Origin: Epiperipatus broadwayi
Lineage: Eukaryota > Onychophora > Udeonychophora > Euonychophora > Peripatidae
Assembly: GCA_028023455.1 (NCBI GenBank)
Contig: JAQFVV010000183.1
Location: 1,178,001 to 1,242,000 of the forward strand
DNA: 64,000 bases
Direction of reading: 5' to 3'
Part shown: positions 10,501 to 22,275 of the stretch, in pieces
Numbering within the stretch: position 1 is the first letter of the stretch
Layout of the letters: every line of letters begins with the position of its first letter
Notes under the pieces: generated by a model
The model's input: the letters and a program-made list of their open reading frames with translations, nothing else
What the model was told of the DNA's origin: nothing
Databases searched by the model: none
Program-made: the position numbers and the translations under genes

Positions 10501-12754
10501 AATTTATGTATATAAGGATAAAATAAATTATTAGTATAAATTTAATTCTGTAAGGTAATAAAATTTAAAAACAAAATGGTAATTTATAAAATAATATCTT
10601 ATAAAAAACTGAAGCAAAATAATATATATGTACACATACATACATGTGATAAATAAATATAACTTACTTTATAATATATTTTTTAAAAAACATAACTTTA
10701 CAAGCATAAATATCCAAATACTTTAAAATGCTAAATACATCAAACTTTCCCGTTAAAACCCTTAACCTAAACTGGTATGATGTAATGCTACATGGCTCTT
10801 CCTTTCTCAAAATCAGGAATCTCTCAGCCAATGTGTCAAAACAAAATGATAATAACTATCATTTTTTCTTATCATTTCTAACTTTGTACCACATCCAAAA
10901 CCTCAAATTTATTTGGATTTTATCCCATTTCCAAAATGCCACTTTTATTCTTTAAATAGTCTTAGTTCCGAAATCACCTTTACATTCTCCAAGTTTTAAT
11001 CTCAAAGCCATTTATATCTATTTTCAGTTCCAGCATAAAAGTAAATTTCACCTTTTGTGTAATCACTTAGTAAAGTATATTTTCTTTTTAATGCTCAAAA
11101 AATTAACTTAGCAACAAGAAAATCCATGTAACAATAGAATAATTTTGGTTATTTGTTTGCAAACTGTGTAATAAAGATGTAAAAAATATTAAACATGGGT
11201 TAATAGAATACTAACTATTTTTTATACTATTATATACAAGTACACAACTAATAGTCTACATTAAAGCTTTTTTTAGTTTTCGTAATTATCTCTCTATGTC
11301 TCAAATTCTCTATCTATTAGTAATAAAATTATTCTTCTGTACCAATCTTCAGTACTATAACATTCAACACTCTTTAGAACACATTCATTCCACCTTTTAT
11401 GCCACAGGTTCTCAAATTTATTTAGCTAATTGCTATGTTTTTTAAAAAAATATTTAGCACTTCTTTTCATCTTAAATCTATATTATTTAAGTCATCAAAT
11501 AAAAATTTTTGCAGTAAAAATTTGTATCCTTTTGTGTATCCATATTTCTACTGTTATTCTATAATGATAAATTAAAATGTTATATATAAACCACTTTAAA
11601 ACAATAAGTTAAAATGTAAATAAATCAAAACTTGAAACTATACAAATTTATTTTTAAAAATCAACCGTACTAACTATGCATTACATACAGAAAATTAAAA
11701 TAATAAAAGATAACATTAAAATAATAATCATTAAAAATATCAAAAATAATCCTAATAAGAAAGATGAATCTGTTGCCTTGCTATCAGTTTATTAATGTTT
11801 ATCTGTATTTTTGTCAACACCATTTTTAAATCATGGTTAGCAGATTTTGATCACACTGAATTTATATTCCACTAAATGTGAAGAAGTAATTGCAATTAAA
11901 TCTTTAGTATTGTACCATAATCCAGGGTTAAGTAAAAGTATATGATTTTGCAAATAGAACTACTGATAGCCATCTTTGAATTTAAATTTTTTATTTAGCT
12001 CTTAAAAATTTGGAGATTCTTCTTTATTTGCATTCAAACATGATCCAAAATCGAATTGAGCACATTTATTTTAATAATATCTGTAAGTCACTGTTGAGGT
12101 CACAATGGAAAACATCAATGTTATGACAATAGATAAACACGTCCTCGACATGTTTTTGTACTGTTTATAAATTTGAAAATCGGCTAAATTTCTCTACCTT
12201 AAATTTTGTTTAAAAATAAGCTTTGCAGTTATTGTAATTAAATTCAGCTAATTATCTTTTAACTGTAGATTAATTTATTAAGTTTATTAATCAGTTCTGT
12301 GAAATAGACTTTGCCATTTTTAATATAAATCAAATTGTCTCATAAAAGCATCCTCTTTATTTACTAGGAATTATAGTATTAACTCAAGGAGTTTATTAAA
12401 CTGAAATATACAAGCACTTTTTGTTTGCCAACTAACTTCCATATAAAGTAACAAGTGATTGAATTTTTTACAGTTTTAAATACAAAATTGTCTAAATGAT
12501 CTGTTATTCGATGAGTTGTTTCTGATTGTGTTGATTCATTTAATGATATAATATAATGACCTATGTAGGCAGTCATTCAGATTTTTAGCAACTAAATGCT
12601 GATTATGAATGACACAAAAAAATGAAACCTCTGTAGCATACAATCACTCTTGGAACACAATTAATAGCAAATGATAAAATATCATTAAGGGGATTTCATT
12701 TTTACTTTTAAAAACACTTTTACAATGCATAAAATACTAATACTCTTAATAAAA
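10501..12754. other. No recognisable feature
   Basis: About 2.2 kb of AT-rich DNA. The open frames 10728-10955 and 12379-12576 show no domain, signal or repeat relationship that I can recognise. Confidence 0.4.
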
Positions 12755-13258
12755 CAGGCAAAACTCTCCATACAGTAGTGCCACTTAGTGCAAGCCAGAG
12801 TAATCAATTGATGCTAGAAGGCTTGTGCATAAAATCCCTATCTAGTGCCTACTCATCCAATATCTCCAGACTAGCTTCTAGCTTGTGGCTTTTGTCAGTA
12901 AGGAGTCTTGGATCTGAGATCACTGAGCCTAGATCTTAGGATCTAACGCAACCCTCCAGCAACCACCTTTTATCTCTACTTAACTACAACACTATGGGAA
13001 TAAAATTGAAAACACAATAATATTTTCAATCCAAGCTCAATAGCTTATATAGTTATATAGGTCTGAATTCAGTACATTTTGGTGTCTTTGGTTCTTTAAT
13101 AACCATAGCCACCACTATTGGATGAGTAGGCACTAGATATGGATTTTATGCACAAGCCTTCTGGCATCCATTGATTACTCTGGCTTGCACTGGGTGGTGC
13201 CTGTTTTAATAACAGTTATGAGAAAGCATAAGAAATGGTAATCATGTGATATTTAGTG
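12755..13258. mobile_element. Foldback element family C, nearly complete copy
   Basis: Left arm from about 12755 and right arm to about 13230 are inverted copies: gtgcaagccagagtaatcaa, aaggcttgtgcataaaat and ctagtgcctactcatccaat on the left are matched by their reverse complements on the right. The centre (about 12905-13110) holds cttggatctgagatcactga and unique sequence. The right side extends to a terminus ending near tttagtggtt, which matches the inverted start aaccactaaacatcac at 63096. No coding capacity. At least eight full or partial copies occur in the window. Confidence 0.75.
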
Positions 13259-14790
13259 GTTGAATACTAATTCTCTTATAGTATCATATTGCAAATTTTT
13301 AGCAAATAACAATTATTGTCATTGTTTTTCTTTTATGAATGTACGTATGCTAAATGTAAAGCTAGATTTCTTGGTAAAGTTGTCTTATCAAACTATATAG
13401 GGTATCTTTTTTTAAATACTCACATAATAAACCTTCAACATCTCTGGTTATTTCATCAATATTTATTGCTTAAATAATTTTTTGCAGTAATATTAGACTT
13501 TGGCTTGCATTGCATAATGGTTATTACTTTACTTGCATCTGGTAAAATTAGTTCTTCATCAATAATATAGGAGTTTCCCCAATTTAGCAATCAGTAATGA
13601 AAGGTTGTATTATGCATAGTCAACTCTCCTTATCATCATGTTGTTAGGGTGCTATTAAAAAGAAATTTGCCAATGTCGATTGTCTCAAAAATTTCTCTTT
13701 AAGTACTTAAATATAAAGTATATTCTTATGGGTTTTTTTTATTTACATGAACTTTTGTCATATAATCTTGTACTATTGAAGACTTAATAGCTTTATTGAA
13801 TAAAACGTTTTGGCCAATGAAGAAAATCCTCAATCTACTATTTACAGATGATTGAATAACATATAGTGGAAATATTTAATACTATATTGATTCCATTTTT
13901 GAAAAGTTCACTCTTGATATTATCAGAAAATTTTATATATTTATCATAATGGAGATATAAAATTATCAAGAGCTATAATTGAAAAAATGCAATTTATTTG
14001 GCAGAGTCAAAGTTTATTGTAGTAGATATGTTATTAGAATAAACGACATTAGAAAAATAATGATTTTTTTACATAAGTCGACAAAAGGTGACCTAAAGCA
14101 TTAATTAAACAAATATATATTATTTGATATTAAGTTGAAAAACATCAAATTAAATTTATTAAGAATTAATTAATTTTTAAAAGTACATCAATGTGCAATT
14201 AAAAATTTGTTAATAGTTTTAATTGAGTTTGACTTTATTTAAATATGTTTTTTTCTTATTAACACTTTCAGTATTTATCAATTAACGCAAATGACTCGAT
14301 TAAATATAAAGAAATGCTAAAGGTTAATGGTTTTTTTTTCTTTTCATTTATGGTAATGTGAATATGATATACATGTTATATCACAAGCATATAGTGCAGT
14401 AATAAAGTTGAATATTTAAAAAATATTTTTTCTGTGGTTGTTTTTATTAACAATAGTAGAAATTATGAAATTAACTTTTTTTAAAGAAATTTTTCCAGTG
14501 ATATTTAAATATATTTAATAATTTTCTATCCAATGAACCCTTTTAATACAAAAATAGTTAATTAGGAAAACATCCCACAAGTGTAATCTTATTTTTAAAT
14601 GAAAAGGTAAGTTTAACATCATACTTGTATAATAATTCTATAATCTAATATATAATTGTATCTATGTTTTATATGCACAAACTGTAAACTATTTATTTAA
14701 TTTATTCATGCCAAAGTAAAAATAAAATAATTTATACCAGATTATAAAACTATGGAGACTTGTTTTGTTAATTTACACTTAAATTATATT
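13259..14790. other. No recognisable feature
   Basis: AT-rich spacer of about 1.5 kb with no shared repeat or coding motif seen. Confidence 0.4.
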
Positions 14791-14885
14791 GTTAGTGGTC
14801 GAGTGGTCAGCACAGCAGCCTTACAAGCAGTTGTCCCGGGTTAGTGGGTTTGTTTCCCAGCCAATGCTGTGACACATGGGAAAAA
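14791..14885 (+). mobile_element. tRNA-derived SINE, family D
   Basis: Reads gttagtggtcgagtggtcag (A box region), then gttgtcccgggtt, gggtttgtttcccagccaat (degraded B box), and ends gctgtgacacatgggaaaaa. Same head and end as the copies at 8033, 49772 and 59190, but more diverged, and no clear duplication is visible. Confidence 0.7.
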
Positions 14886-14943
14886 TAGTAATAATATTGT
14901 CTAATTACCAGTCATGAAAATTACAGGCATAAAATTATTTTCA

Positions 14944-17110
14944 TCATATATATATATATATATAAACATTACAAGCATAAAGCTAAACTAGTCAATATAA
15001 AATCAAAACTACCCCAAATCTAAAATTAAACCAGACCAGCATAAAAATAATATTAAAACACAACCTAAGGTTTCACTGCTACAAGCAGACTTCTCAAGTG
15101 TAAAGAACTACAAAAAAAAAAAACACACATTATATATACTATTAAAAACTACCCACAAATCCATTCACTTCCCATCCACCCTTAATATTAAAAGAACTCT
15201 TAAATAAGTTAATTGCTTCAGAATAATAAATTTTCAATAATAAAGACTCTTTAATTCTTCTTTTGATTTCATTTCTCTCAAAGAAGACAACCTTAGCTTC
15301 ATCAAAATCAATAGTATGGCCTGTATCTTTTTCATGGACATACAAAGCAGAACTAAGATATCTATTTTTAACTCTACTTTTATGAACCTTTATTCTTTCA
15401 TTTAAACTCAAACTACTCTGACCTATGTAAACCTTCTTACAAAATAAACAAGGAATAAAATATACCACACCAGGAATAGTCTTTCTATCAAAAACTTCTT
15501 TTGTATTATTTAATAAATTATTCAATGTAACACCCCTTTTCCAAGCAATTTTCTTATTTCCAAACAATTTACTATTTCTACACACAATTCTATAAGAAGA
15601 CAATTTAAATGGCAAAGAAATAAAATCATATTTTTCTTTAACCTTTACATCCTTACAAATATTACTATTAAATAAAATACTTTTAACAAATTTATCAGAG
15701 TATCCAACACTCAAATAATCTTTATAAAATTGATATTTCTGAAACAAAGCTACCCCACTAGAATTATTTAATTTAATATTCCTATGACAATAATTCCTTA
15801 AAGCAGCTACTTTATGAGATACAGACTGATAGCTATCAGGTTTAATTATAGATCTTAATTCTTTACTTTTAACTAAATGACTGCACAATAAACAATTAGT
15901 TTCTATATTTCTAATCACCAAAAGATCTAAAAATTTTAACTTACCAAAATCTAACCCCCCTCCTTCTAACACAAATTTTATAGAAGGATCAAAACAATTA
16001 AACTCATTTACAAATTCCTTCAATTTATCATTCTCAACTACAAATAAACAATCATCAACATATCTGACAAATAATTTTACATATAAACAATTCTTTTTAA
16101 TAATAATTTCCTCTTCCATAAAACTAATATAAACTGAACATACTAAAGGAGAAATAATATAACCTATTATCCACCCTTCCTTAATCTTATAAAAATTATC
16201 TCTATAAGTAAAATACATAGAATCTTCCAATAACAAAAGTAAATCTTTAATTACCTTAATTTTATTTTTTGATAAAGAACTTTTCTTAATCAATACAGAC
16301 AAAAGAACATCAATACTGCTTAACCTATTAACAGACTGATACATATTTTCAATATCTAAACTTCCAAATACCCAATTACTTTCCATTTTAAAATTATTAA
16401 TCTTATCAAAAGCCTCAAAAGAAGAAGAAACTGTGTACTGACCAAAATCAACAAATTGTTTTAAAAAATTATTCAAGAATCTAGAAATACCCTCTACAAC
16501 ACTACCTGTAAAATCAAAAATAAATCTTAAAGGAAAACCATCTTTATGAGTTTTAATATTCACAAACATCTTAGCTGATGTAAAATCATTAGGATAGCAT
16601 TTTAAATAATCTACTCTATTAAAAAATTTTAAATTAACCATTTTCTTCATAATATCTATCAATTTTCTTTTAATCAAATTACCTGGATTTTTATCTAACA
16701 ACATATATTTACCATTATTTAATTCTCTATCCATTTTCTCTCTGAAATCATCTCCTTTCATAATAACAAACCTACCAGCTTTGTCTTCACGAGAAATGAT
16801 TACATCATTAGCAATTAACCTATTTTTAAGATGTTTAATCTCAGCAGGATTAATAACAAATTTTTCTTTCCTTTTTAAACTTTTATTCAAAATCGATTGA
16901 ATACCAACTTTCTGCTCATCACTCAAATTACTAGATTCAATAGACGAAATTGTATCAAAAACTATATTTTTTGAATGAAATGGAACAAAATTAGGGCCTT
17001 TACCAAGAATATCTAATTCTCTATCATTTAACTTCAAATCCGTAAGATTAACAACTCTATCCTCAAAAACCTTATTCACATACCCTTTATCACTACAATA
17101 AACTTTATTA
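14944..17110 (-). mobile_element. Penelope-like retroelement, minus-strand copy
   Basis: Contains the open RT-endonuclease frame plus a 3' region of about 200 bp running from the stop at 15142 to a (TA)n tail at about 14946-14963. The 3' end (gactagtttagctttatgc...tgtaatgttta on the minus strand) is shared with the truncated copy ending at about 31520, which fixes the real 3' terminus. The 5' boundary is the palindrome centre at 17110. No frame-keeping start codon is present before the conserved region, so the element is probably slightly 5'-truncated. Confidence 0.85.
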
Positions 17111-17124
17111 ACTTTCCCAAACAA
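15142..17124 (-). CDS. Penelope-like element reverse transcriptase with GIY-YIG endonuclease
   Basis: Open for 660 codons. N-terminal region, then SREDKAGRFVIMK (residues 111-123), the DKGG-type block typical of Penelope-like elements, and KTHKDGFPLR (191-200). RT motif A is SLDIENMYQSV (255-265, Asp257), the SPL motif is at 325-327, motif C is YVDD (355-358), and KFLDLLV (397-403) follows. The C-terminal GIY-YIG nuclease has VVY (553-555), a CLFC pair (559-562), VYIG (565-568), R577, H581, H597, TGH (601-603) and KRRIKE with Glu626. It would copy element RNA at a nicked nuclear DNA target. The frame opens on TTG and the first in-frame ATG is only at residue 122, inside the conserved block, so the true N-terminus is missing or comes from elsewhere. 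All recognised catalytic residues are present. Confidence 0.88.
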   Translation of the reverse strand: MFGKVNKVYCSDKGYVNKVFEDRVVNLTDLKLNDRELDILGKGPNFVPFHSKNIVFDTISSIESSNLSDEQKVGIQSILNKSLKRKEKFVINPAEIKHLKNRLIANDVIISREDKAGRFVIMKGDDFREKMDRELNNGKYMLLDKNPGNLIKRKLIDIMKKMVNLKFFNRVDYLKCYPNDFTSAKMFVNIKTHKDGFPLRFIFDFTGSVVEGISRFLNNFLKQFVDFGQYTVSSSFEAFDKINNFKMESNWVFGSLDIENMYQSVNRLSSIDVLLSVLIKKSSLSKNKIKVIKDLLLLLEDSMYFTYRDNFYKIKEGWIIGYIISPLVCSVYISFMEEEIIIKKNCLYVKLFVRYVDDCLFVVENDKLKEFVNEFNCFDPSIKFVLEGGGLDFGKLKFLDLLVIRNIETNCLLCSHLVKSKELRSIIKPDSYQSVSHKVAALRNYCHRNIKLNNSSGVALFQKYQFYKDYLSVGYSDKFVKSILFNSNICKDVKVKEKYDFISLPFKLSSYRIVCRNSKLFGNKKIAWKRGVTLNNLLNNTKEVFDRKTIPGVVYFIPCLFCKKVYIGQSSLSLNERIKVHKSRVKNRYLSSALYVHEKDTGHTIDFDEAKVVFFERNEIKRRIKESLLLKIYYSEAINLFKSSFNIKGGWEVNGFVGSF

Positions 17125-17130
17125 CCACTT

Positions 17131-19232
17131 TAATAAAGTTTATTGTAGTGATAAAGGGTATGTGAATAAGGTTTTTGAGGATAGAGTTGTTAATCTTACG
17201 GATTTGAAGTTAAATGATAGAGAATTAGATATTCTTGGTAAAGGCCCTAATTTTGTTCCATTTCATTCAAAAAATATAGTTTTTGATACAATTTCGTCTA
17301 TTGAATCTAGTAATTTGAGTGATGAGCAGAAAGTTAGTATTCAATCGATTTTGAATAAAAGTTTAAAAAGGAAAGAAAAATTTGTTATTAATCCTGCTGA
17401 GATTAAACATCTTAAAAATAGGTTATTGCTAATGATGTAATCATTTCTCGTGAAGACAAAGCTGGTAGGTTTGTTATTATGAAAGGAGATGATTTCAGAG
17501 AGAAAATGGATAGAGAATTAAATAATGGTAAATATATGTTGTTAGATAAAAATCCAGGTAATTTGATTAAAAGAAAATTGATAGATATTAGGAAGAAAAT
17601 GGTTAATTTAAAAATTTTTAATAGAGTAGATTATTTAAAATGCTATCCTAATGATTTTACATCAGCTAAGATGTTTGTGAATATTAAAACTCATAAAGAT
17701 GGTTTTCCTTTAAGATTTATTTTTGATTTTACAGGTAGTGTTGTAGAGGGTATTTCTAGATTCTTGAATAATTTTTTAAAACAATTTGTTGATTTTGGTC
17801 AGTACACAGTTTCTTCTTCTTTTGAGGCTTTTGATAAGATTAATAATTTTAAAATGGAAAGTAATTGGGTATTTGGAAGTTTAGATATTGAAAATATGTA
17901 TCAGTCTGTTAATAGGTTAAGCAGTATTGATGTTCTTTTGTCTGTATTGATTAAGAAAAGTTCTTTATCAAAAAATAAAATTAAGGTAATTAAAGATTTG
18001 CTTTTGTTATTGGAAGATTCTATGTATTTTACTTATAGAGGTAATTTTTATAAGATTAAGGAAGGGTGGATAATAGGTTATATTATTTCTCCTTTAGTAT
18101 GTTCAGTTTATATTAGTTTTATGGAAGAGGAAATTATTATTAAAAAGAATTGTTTATATGTAAAATTATTTGTCAGATATGTTGATGATTGTTTATTTGT
18201 AGTTGAGAATGATAAATTGAAGGAATTTGTAAATGAGTTTAATTGTTTTGATCCTTCTATAAAATTTGTGTTAGAAGGAGGGGGTTAGATTTTGGTAAGT
18301 TAAAATTTTTAGATCTTTTGGTGATTAGAAATATAGAAACTAATTGTTTATTGTGCAGTCATTTAGTTAAAAGTAAAGAATTAAGATCTATAATTAAACC
18401 TGATAGCTATCAGTCTGTATCTCATAAAGTAGCTGCTTTAAGGAATTATTGTCATAGGAATATTAAATTAAATAATTCTAGTGGGGTAGCTTTGTTTCAG
18501 AAATATCAATTTTATAAAGATTATTTGAGTGTTGGATACTCTGATAAATTTGTTAAAAGTATTTTATTTAATAGTAATATTTGTAAGGATGTAAAGGTTA
18601 AAGAAAAATATGATTTTATTTCTTTGCCATTTAAATTGTCTTCTTATAAAATTGTGTGTAGAAATAGTAAATTGTTTGGAAATAAGAAAATTGCTTGGAA
18701 AAGGGGTGTTACATTGAATAATTTATTAAATAATACAAAAGAAGTTTTTGATAGAAAGACTATTCCTGGTGTGGTATATTTTATTCCTTGTTTATTTGTA
18801 AGAAGGTTTACATAGGTCAGAGTAGTTTGAGTTTAAATGAAAGAATAAAGGTTCATAAAAGTAGAGTTAAAAATAGATATCTTAGTTCTGCTTTGTATGT
18901 CCATGAAAAAGATACAGGCCATACTATTGATTTTGATGAAGCTAAGGTTGTCTTCTTTGAGAGAAATGAAATCAAAAGAAGAATTAAAGAGTCTTTATTA
19001 TTGAAAATTTATTATTCTGAAGCAATTAACTTATTTAAGAGTTCTTTTAATATTAAGGGTGGATGGGAAGTGAATGGATTTGTGGGTAGTTTTTAATAGT
19101 ATATATAATGTGTGGGTTTTTTTTGTAGTTCTTTACACTTGAGAAGTCTGCTTGTAGCAGTGAAACCTTAGGTTGTGTTTTAATATTATTTTTATGCTGG
19201 TCTGGTTTAATTTTAGATTTGGGGTAGTTTTG
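17131..19232 (+). pseudogene. Penelope-like retroelement, plus-strand copy with three frame breaks
   Basis: Encodes the same RT-GIY-YIG protein as the minus-strand copy, but the frame is broken at three points: near 17425 (an A lost from an AA pair, giving a stop at 17438-17440), near 18285 (five G where the other arm has six) and near 18797 (three T where the other arm has four). Between breaks the pieces 17162-17440, 17479-18288, 18318-18815 and 18788-19096 are open. YVDD, SPL, the motif A Asp, VYIG and the nuclease Arg and Glu are all kept. Replacements against the minus copy are at residues 74 (G to S), 159 (M to R), 167 (F to I), 309 (D to G) and 512 (R to K). The 3' end stops about 50 bp short of the true terminus. 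Confidence 0.88.
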
Positions 19233-22019
19233 ATATATATATATATTACTTTTCTTGATGAACTGAATTAATTGTGCATTAAAATAATACATTAGACTTA
19301 ATATCTCCCTTTTTATTGTGGAGTTTGGTTTTTAAAATATTACCTAAATTTTATGGTCCAAATATTTACTTTTGCATCCTGAATGTGCCCCGATCCAATA
19401 TATTAAATGAAATTTGTCACTGAATGAATACATCCAGAATAGATTCTAACTCAAGAAGGTTTAGGAAAATCATGATTTATGTAGTTTTATTTGTTTCTAC
19501 TTGTGTTAAAGTATGGTGTTTTTAATTAAATAATTTAGAAAATAAACATTAATAATACAAGTCTGCTAAAATTTAAACTCAAACTGTCAAATATTTTTGA
19601 TTTCATTTATTAAAAAAAAAAGACTGTAGTTAATGATAAAGTCTGGTGGTATTAAACTTCAATCAAGGGAAATAATATATTATCTGATATTGGATAGTCA
19701 ATGTAATATCCTCACGATCTGCCACCAAAAAGAAAATTCTCATTTTTAATTTTTTCTTATCATTGTTGGTTGCAACAATGGGTGGTTATATTATTATCAT
19801 TTATTGGTCCAGAAAACTCATAAAATCATTTAATACTATAAATTATATGATTATTTATTGGATATGGACTTAGCTTAACTTCATAATTAGTGGCATTGGT
19901 TTTATTATTTAGATTAGAGTTATCAATTATATAGAAACTCTTTCATAAAGGGTTATTCCTATAGGGTATGGATGGATCCATGATCTATTGTACCTTTATA
20001 CCCTTTTTAGTGATTGTGTCAAAATGTAGTTGACAAGTAAAATATCTTCTTATCTAAGCTTCAATTAAATAATGATCTATCTTCACAAATCTGTTACATT
20101 CAATCCCTCTTAAGATTTGTGAAGTTTATGAAATAACGTGGAGTTTGTGGGAGGCTTTTATAGCATTATGAAAAATCATCATCTCATTGATAGGTGAGTC
20201 AAACATGCTAATGCCAATAAGCAGTGTTTATCATCATCATCACTCCATACTATGGATACAAGTCATAATATAGATTTTTTATATACCAGAATCTTATCCA
20301 GATATGACACTTTCCACCAGTGTAAAATCAGGAAAGTCATAAACATTTTTGAAAAAACAGATTTTAACAACAAATATAATAATACATGTAAACTATCTTT
20401 TGTTTGGAAGAAATTTGTTTTTAAATTCATTAATCAGAATAGCTTCTGATTTTTATTTATTTATTTTATTCCACTCCTTTTAAAATACTTGGTTTTTATT
20501 TTCTATTAGTTGAACCTTTAATTTCATTGTATATTATCACTTACAATGCCTGTAGCACATTTCTTATAATTACATTCATTACCCAATTAATGTTCAGTGA
20601 AACCCAACTGAAATGTCAGTATGTTAGTATGATGAATCATACATGAATTAACCCAAATAATATATATATATGTATATGTGTGTGTTAAGGGGGCACTAAT
20701 TACATAACAAATAGCTTGTAATTACAGGGAATATTTTTTTTTATTACAAATGACCATATTAACTTCAAATATGTTACACCCATAATCATGTTTGTTGAAA
20801 ATGGTGGCATTATTGTTTGGATAATCATGATGATGGCACATAGTGCTGAAAGCATGTTAGGACATTTGAAATATAAATTATCTACTTATAAAACAGCAGA
20901 CTTTTTGTTTTGTGATTAGTAAGACTGACTATATACATATAATTACGCATAAAAACGGTTACGTACATATATGTATATAAATTGTGCCTTTAATATATAA
21001 TATAAGATTTAAGAATGTCTAAATATGAACTATTTGATTTTAAATTAAAAGAAAGAAAATATTTTTTGTCTTTTTTTTTTTTAAAATAATCATTATTTTA
21101 ATGTATAACAAATTATATATTTTACTTTTTTAAAAATTCTTCTCTGTAATTAGAAAAAAAAAATCAAATTAAAAAGTTAAATGTTAATATAAAAAAATCA
21201 CATGTAAGATTAGATCACTCAGTAAACCTTTAAAGAAATAATTATTTTTTTAAAAGAAGCATTAATTTAAATGCTTTTATTTTTATGTTGAAATTTACAA
21301 TATCGTATTTCTGTTTCAACTCATTGATTATTTTTTTCCTAATATTAATTCTTTGTAAATTTAAAATATTTTTTTAATTTTAAAAGTTCAATAATTAACT
21401 ACAAAGAATTTTAAATAAGCTTAATGAAATTAAATCTATAGAGTTTTTGTTATGTAAATAAAAGTTTGCATAATTTTAAAAAGTTGTTAACATTGAATAA
21501 ATAAACTATGCAAAATTGTTTGATGATAATGTTTTGTTTTATCAGTACTTTGTTTTATTACTTTAGTAATTTTGCATGATCAAACTGTTAAAAGAAAAAC
21601 AAAAGACGTGCATATTGGGGGATTCGATGCTTTTGTTCAATGTGTTTGCTGTTGATATTGATTTCATAGTAAGTAAAAGCTTTAAAAGAAATACTAAGAG
21701 AAATATTGAAAAAATATTAAGTAACATGCATGCAAAGAACTTTAATAAATCAAAGTCTAGTTTCATTCGTATCAAACACTTTCATACCTACGTCATATTG
21801 AATGAAGGGTAAAAAGCAAATATTTTTAATTGTTTCTATTCACTCAATTATTAGTATTGATGAAATATTGAGTTAATTTTTTTTCATGGCATTTTATGCT
21901 CTATGTGATTTGTTGCAAGATAGAATGGTAGTTGATGGATTACCCCATGGGACATGGTTCGACTCTGTGAGTCTTGGTGCTCAAATTTCCTATGAATTTC
22001 TGAGCAATAAACCATTCAA
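19233..22019. other. No recognisable feature
   Basis: AT-rich spacer of about 2.8 kb. It includes short TA runs near 19235 and 20660, a few ATC triplets at 20230, and open frames at 20252-20449 and 21563-21812 that show no recognisable domain. The plus-strand frame at 21576 is Lys/Asn/Phe-rich, as expected from base composition. Confidence 0.4.
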
Positions 22020-22275
22020 TTTATTTTCAAGCAGAAGGATTTGAATTTACGATTTTTCAGTCTACATTCATCCTTCATTCCATGTCAAACCAATACACAT
22101 GGCCACACACATGTGAAAGAGATGCATGATCTTTAATATATGTATTTTGTGCAGAACCAGCACTCATCAGTTGGGCCAGATCATAATTTCCTACAGATAT
22201 ATGCAATCAGTGCTCAGCTTATATTAAGATAAAAATTCCTTAAACTTTAGTGGGCAGGCATCAATATTCTCAACC
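22020..22275 (-). mobile_element. tRNA-derived SINE-like repeat, family B
   Basis: Aligns through its length with 45120-45375: both carry ggatttgaat/gaatttgaat (degraded B box on the minus strand), the core containing catcagttgggccagatcat, then gcttatattaagata and taaactttagtgg. Ends are diffuse and no duplication was found. Confidence 0.6.

Larger units (their letters stand above)
15002..19232. repeat. Near-perfect 4.2-kb palindrome
   Basis: The left arm 15002-17110 and right arm 17131-19232 are inverted copies with a 20-nt spacer (17111-17130). Translation of the two arms shows only five amino-acid replacements across about 640 residues plus three one-base deletions in the right arm. The 3' untranslated parts are also almost identical. 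Beyond the arms the flanks differ, except that both sides run into (TA)n. Confidence 0.9.

Noticed and set aside
19053-19292. Minus-strand open frame overlapping the end of the plus-strand Penelope-like copy
   Set aside because: It is the antisense of the real 3' coding end and untranslated region.
21576-21812. ILGDSM-like phrase suggesting an SGNH-type hydrolase fragment
   Set aside because: Only one short phrase fits. The rest is Lys/Asn-rich AT-biased sequence and no further block of that family follows.
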